DNA of 64,000 nucleotides from Malania oleifera (taxonomy: Eukaryota; Streptophyta; Magnoliopsida; Santalales; Ximeniaceae): assembly GCF_029873635.1 (NCBI RefSeq), contig NC_080423.1, forward strand, positions 89,511,191 to 89,575,190. The letters run 5' to 3'. The translations under genes and the position numbers were made by a program. A model generated the notes under the pieces. The model was not told the DNA's origin. It saw only the letters and a program-made list of their open reading frames with translations, and searched no databases. Shown here one piece after another: positions 58,476-64,000 of this stretch; position 1 is the first letter of the stretch; every line of letters starts with the position of its first letter.

Positions 58476-59368
58476 TTGAATTGGAAAGGCAACTTAAACA
58501 CTTACATATATAGTTTAGGCAATACAAGTATTTTAAAAATTCCAAGATTACATAAAATAACAACTTTATCAATGCAACACAAATAATACCTAAGGCCTGT
58601 CAATAAAATTAAATCATAAAAGGTAAACAAGATATAAAATGTAATCGAGACAAATTGTTGGTGTTAAGAAAAATCACAAAAAAAACTAGAAAAGTTTAGT
58701 TGTGTAGCGAAGAAGCAAGTATTAGGGGAAACTAATTTTTGTATATATTTGTTTGATGTCATTTATAAATTTTAGACTTTTTATAGATGCATTTGAATAC
58801 ACTACTAGCACACGACTATCATCTAGATATATATAGGACATGTCCTCTTCATTCCATGAAAATGAGAGGACTCGGAGCCCATTTTGGAGTTTCAATGGGG
58901 CAAGTACCTGCCCAAAAAAAAAATGTCTTGTATCAATTATCTTTATAGTAATAAATATAGTAAAAATGAATATGAACAAGCATAGATGTATGAAACCTTA
59001 GATGGGTAGATCTTACTATGATCTTACAATGTGAATCAACTACAAGAATGGGGAGAATGACTAAAGGAATTGACATATGTGGCACATGGTCATATTGATT
59101 GATGAAATTAGACATCTTATGTAGAGACGAATCAATGACAAATTGATGCTCATAAGTTGAGTTGGGATGAGTGTATGGGACACCATACCTTGATGAGTTG
59201 AAACTCCTTAGTTAGTTGAGTGTGGAGACATAAGTGATGGCACATGCTTACAAATTGAGTATAAACTAAGGGATGATTTTGGGTTGATTTAGAGGAATAC
59301 GTGAAGACATATGCTCTTGATAGAGCATAGAAGGATGAATGGATGAGTTGATACTCACACGTTGATCA
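58476..59368. other. AT-rich intergenic
   Basis: No gene or clear element seen. The short minus-strand ORFs here look random. Confidence 0.4.
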
Positions 59369-59373
59369 CTTAT

Positions 59374-61973
59374 TGTCACGCCCCAATTTTTCATACCATT
59401 TTTTCCATATAATTAATACGAACACCACATATCGGCCACGTCAACCACTGATACCATAGTACATAACCTGACCCGAAAGTGGGTATCGGGTATAGAATCA
59501 TGCTCATACACAACCCTAACAGCAGAAGTCATTTCAAATATATATACATACATACCACAGTGAATACACATATCAAAGTACTATACCATCCATATATACA
59601 AGTCTAATACATAAACCTCTAAGGGAATCAAACCTCCTTAACTCAAAATACTCACCCTGACTACACAGGGTATCTGCCCCCCTCTATCTTAGAACTCTAT
59701 CACCGGGTCTATTTCGGTTTCCTGAAATATTTAAATGATTAGGAGAGACACATCTCAGTAAGACGGAATAAATTATCTATAGTGTGTGGTAATATGAGAT
59801 TCATTATATAATAACACATATTTGTTTCAATAATAATATCTTCTAAGAAAATATATATCATTTCCACAATCGTAATCATATAGGTATAAAACACAAACTT
59901 CCATAAGCTTTTACTTCCAATTCCAAAATCATTCATTTGTAATCCAGATTTACTGGCAAAGTTCCTAAGAATAGGGAAGCTTACCTTCCTATACAAGTAG
60001 TTTCCCTCTACCCTAATATTGTTTGCTGCCTAACCCGATTAACTCAAGTTCAGTTACAACTAATACTTATCAGAGTACTCACCTTACTCAGTAAGCCCTC
60101 GGGTGGTATGTTTTACTTCGCTTTAATTATTTATTAACTCATGCTATTTCATTTCTCATTTTCTTTCTTGTTTCTATTCTCATTTCATTTTCATTTTCAT
60201 TTTCATTTCATTTCCATTATCATTTCCTTTTCATTTCCATTTCCATATCAAGCTCGTGAATGTCACCATAACCGATACATCCATGTTTGTACTCAAGGTT
60301 GTCCTAAGGATATTGCTTCACATCATGCTTCCCCTCATGAATAGGGTTGTGCAGCCCGAAGGCTGGACCTAACCGCGGTTGGCCGACTCAGTTAGGTCAA
60401 ATATCATCACATATCTCATATCTACAATACGACTAACTAACCAATAGCCCTGATCCAGACTCAGGGGGCACAACAAATCTACTATACAGCTCAGTCGACT
60501 ATCACGCCACATGCTCCACGAGTTTGTGTGATTGCACTAACACCACTAGCAACAGTATCGTGCTCTCAATATCACAATCTATCTTTAGGGTTTCCATATC
60601 CATCCATCAGGGTTATCACTACCACATACCAACAATCATTATGTGGTATTGACATTTCATCAATCACATGTCTGTATTCCCCTTTCAGAATTTCACATTT
60701 CATTTCTCACAATTTAATACTCATATTGCAGAATTAACGGTGCAATATTCACATTTCACATATTCACATTTCCCATTATCATATTTCTCAAATTTACATT
60801 TCTCATTTTCATATTACAGAATTATCATTGTAATATCTTCATTTCACATATTCACATTTCCATGATCATATTTCTCATATTCACATTTCAAATCTCATTG
60901 CAGTATTAACATTGCAATGTTCACATTTTCAGTATTCACAACTCATTTCATCTTATGAATACATATACATATTTCATTTCATGAAATTCACATTTCTCAA
61001 TAAAACCTTTCTATATCACATATTCATCATTTTTTAGAAGATGTTCATTTTCCAGTACATTTCACTTTCAACATTTTCCCCCATTTCAAATCTCATATCT
61101 CAATTCATATTTTCAATAATCTCATTTCAACTTTCACAATTCATTTCATCAATTTAGTAAGCACATTTCCATGTACACATTTCAATATAAATCATATGTC
61201 ACACAAGTTTTCATCTAATATTTATGTCATAATAAATTTCAAGTAAAATAACATAATTCCATTTTCACATAATAACTCATCCAGTATTTCTCAAATCAAC
61301 TATAATAATTTATTTCCCTTACCTGACTTTTTGAGATTCCACTAAACACCCAATTTTCTGTGCCCTTCGATGTTCGCAACCCAAAAACCTACAATTTGCA
61401 TTTTCCCCAAATTATTCAACACAACTCTTAGAACAACTTCCATATAACACTTCCTACATTTCATATACCCCAAATTAACTTAGGAACCCTAAAATACACC
61501 ACTTACCCTGGTTTTGGGATGGTGCCCCGAAACCCCAACTTGAAAATCTGCTCCACAAACGTTGCAGAGAATCTTCCTAGGAACCCTGTGGTGGTTCCTG
61601 ATCGTCAATCAGGGCTTTAACGGAGCTGGAATCAAAGGAAGAAAGGAAGAGAGTTCATGGGTTGCATGAGAGAGAGAGAGAGAGAGAGAGGAGATTTTGA
61701 TTTCATAAAAGTAAAATGGCTCTCAATTTCCCCTTATATGCCCACTGCAGAGAAAATCGTCGCTGGTTTTCTCCAGCGCTCAGAAAACTATCATTGATTT
61801 TCCATTTAACCAGTTTGGTTTTAATCGTTTACTTGTTACCACTCCGCGGTAAATACCAAAACCGTCGCTAGTTTTCTGGCTCCTCCAAAAAACCATCGCC
61901 GGTTTTCTCCTTCCCTGACTAAAAATCACTTTCTCCTTTTTCTTTTATTATTTTATTTTCCCGGGTCTCTACT
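59374..61973 (-). mobile_element. 2.6-kb solo LTR, minus orientation
   Basis: Plus-strand ends are TGTCACGCCCC (59374) and GGGTCTCTACT (61973), flanked by a perfect CTTAT duplication (59369-59373 and 61974-61978). It is related to the other large LTRs: conserved core at about 59743-59763, CTCACCTTACTCAGTAAGCC near 60079, a CATTT-rich domain (about 60140-61160) and a GA-repeat leader (61670-61690). On the minus strand a TATA box (61733-61739) follows a block of repeated AAACCAGCGACGATTTTC-type phrases (about 61750-61910). No internal region. Confidence 0.88.
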
Positions 61974-61978
61974 CTTAT

Positions 61979-62546
61979 GGGTGTGTGTGCACATACTCAT
62001 CCGTTGAACATGGTTAATAATGGTATTTAGTAGTTGAGCTCTAAGAGGTAAATGAAGAGGTATGCTTATAAGTTGAGCACACAGGGATGAATTAATGAAT
62101 AGAAGAACTGATGTCCCCAAGTGGAACACATATGATTAAGCAAGGAATGGGTGCTTATAAAGGGAACTCATATACAATTGAAGCATGGATGGATAGAGTT
62201 CCATATATGCTTTGATAAGCTCATGAGAGATACTTCAAATTGAGCAGTTAGGAGTAAATGAGAGCATATAGAAATAGAAGGGAATTTGCCTCTTGAAGGT
62301 TTACCATTGATTGGTGAATGCTTGTAGATTAACCACATTGCATGGATATATAGATGCTTGTTTTTAAGTATGGATGGATAGGTTCTTAAAACAAGTATGG
62401 ATGGTCGAATGCTCACAAATTGAATGAGGTGTGATGTTCCTAAATAGAGCACAAATAGATGCTACCTAAATTGAGCATGATTTGGTGACAAAGGAAGGGG
62501 ATGCTCTCAAATTGAGCATGCTTGAGGATGGATGCTTGAGAGAGCT
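61979..62546. other. Intergenic
   Basis: Enriched in loosely repeated GATGGATG/AAATTGAGCA words (about 62040-62530). They also occur at 59100-59350 on the other side of the solo LTR, so the LTR landed in a diffuse low-complexity repeat. Confidence 0.45.
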
Positions 62547-64000
62547 TGTTGACTCTATGAGTCTGATCCCGTTTTGATGATGACAAAACCAATGTTTCTG
62601 TTGACCTTATTGATCACGCTCAGTTTTGATTATGACAAATACTCATTGTATCTAATGAGTGTTTGAGGTTTTGTGCAGGAACTAAGAATGATAAGATCAA
62701 GATGTACACAAAGCAAGAAAAGCTTGAAGACCAATTTATAATTCAGCATTGTAATATATTTATATTGGTCTGTAATAGTAAGTAGGTATTTGGTTTGTAA
62801 TAAACTCACACACATCACATGTATGATTTACTTTGTAAGCTCAAACAAACCATGAATGAGAAAATGACCATAGAAAGACCTTAGGGTTTTCGACCGACAC
62901 CGGACTTTTTCGGTGTCTTCAAATTGGACCCCAAGTGCCCATAGGACACACACATTTACACATATGTTTGTTAGGCACTTGAATAGAACTTGTTTGCTTC
63001 AATACGGGACCAAAATGCACACTTGGTGCACTTTTGGTTGATTGGCCAACACAGTTCACTTTGGCCTGATCGACCGAATCGGCCCTGGGTCAACATTTTG
63101 ACCAAGGCCCGGTCAACCGAACTTCACAGTTCATTTCTTTCCGGTTGACCGAATCCTGACAGGGTCAATATTTTGACCATGACCTGGTCGACCGAACCAA
63201 GTAGTTTAAAAGGCCCTAGTCAACCGAAACCCCTTGGGGTCAAAACTTTGACCATCTAGTCGACCGACCCTTTTTGTACTCCAACTACCTGGTTGACCAA
63301 AGGGTCCTCGAGAGAATTCCCAGCGGTCTGGTTGACCGAACCAAGCAGTTCAAAATGCCCTGATCGATCGAAACTCAAAAAATTGAGGAATCGCCCTCTC
63401 CTGGTCGACCGAGCCTTCAGTTCAAAAGTCCCCTAGTCGATCGAACCATTTGAGACTTGGTCGACAGAACCTATTCTGGTCGATCGGACCTCTCGGGTTG
63501 CCCTGATTTTTTTACCGCAGTTAATATTTTTAAACAGGGTTAAAATACTCTAAACTTCATTAAACTTTCCTAATAATACCCAATAAGTCCCCAACGGTCA
63601 TATTTTCTCCCATGTCTATATATATGAATTCATTTGAGAAAATTAAGAGTGATTAGCCACCTTGATTAGGGAAGAATTCTCTGAAAAATAAAAACCCTAT
63701 ACTACTCATTTTTGTTACTCAAATCACTCATACTTGCCTTCTATCATTGCCTGCATCATTTGTAAGTGAATTGAGTGTGTTTGAATAGGTTTGCTCTCCT
63801 TGTTCTATTTGCTTGGCACGATTTTATTAGAGAGCAAAACCTAAGGATTCTTAGGGGACTTTGTTGATAAGTCTATCCTAAGAAGACCTTATTAGATCTT
63901 CTAAGCTTACACCTTCATTGGAATATCCTGAGAAGATCGTATAGTATCTTGTTTGCAAAAACTTTTCAAAATCATCTTCAAATATTTAGTGTGCTTTATA
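62547..64000 (+). repeat. LTR, plus orientation, running off the window
   Basis: Starts TGTTGACTCTATGAG, followed by a second start-like copy TGTTGACCTTATTG at 62599. Both lead into a TTTTGAT.ATGACAAA word that is also present near the start of the 6996-8993 LTR. A long block of GGTCGACCGA-type phrases (about 62885-63490) is followed by a TATA box (TATATATA, 63617-63624). The end of the LTR is not in the window. Confidence 0.6.

Noticed and set aside
58390-58572. 60-codon ORF ending in repeated Ile-Tyr
   Set aside because: It arises from the TA microsatellite and the palindrome.

Overview
This is a plant nuclear window, from an angiosperm and most likely a eudicot. The evidence is an intronless CBL-interacting protein kinase, Ty1/copia and Ty3/gypsy-type retrotransposons primed by initiator tRNA-Met, an Au-type SINE, RTE LINE tails and very AT-rich spacers. 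I cannot name the species. Only two host genes are supported. One is a CIPK2/CIPK10-like kinase (21847-23286, +). The other is a long, spliced gene of the plant 'stress response NST1-like' family (about 43264-54892, -). Its small last exon lies some 7.8 kb away from the rest of its coding sequence.

Left part (1-19.7 kb): this is a stack of nested retroelements. The 5' end of a minus-strand copia element (1-1949) is followed by a 3' copia remnant (2663-5220). That remnant abuts a large LTR beginning at 5221. The large LTR was split by an 8.3-kb element (5494-13808, target duplication TCGAT) that carries gag but no pol. The element's own left LTR was later hit by a 2.0-kb solo LTR (6996-8993). 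Next come a plus-strand gypsy remnant with a plant mobile domain upstream of gag (about 14270-17640), a probable minus-strand LTR (about 17640-18780), the end of a CACTA-like DNA transposon (18781-19315) and an LTR end (19316 onward).

Middle part (19.7-43 kb): the kinase gene, with an upstream-ORF-containing leader, is followed by a possible hAT-like MITE (24454-24909) and a solo LTR (25640-27775). A complete but decayed copia element (30625-38054, target duplication AGATG) carries a 2.2-kb solo LTR (34642-36850, target duplication TGTGG) inside its RNase H region. A copia scrap (39691-40135) and an RTE LINE 3' end (41541-42310) follow.

Right part (43-64 kb): the NST1-like gene holds SINE and LINE scraps in its long intron. 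Beyond its promoter lie a 167-bp solo LTR (56051-56217), a perfect 45-bp-arm palindrome (58348-58475), a 2.6-kb solo LTR (59374-61973) and the start of another LTR that runs off the window.

The most striking pattern crosses element families. At least ten LTRs carry a block of short, repeated 'phrases' just upstream of the TATA box. In most of them the phrases are built on a GTCGAC palindrome. The two host genes do not work together in any way I can see, and no new protein system is evident.
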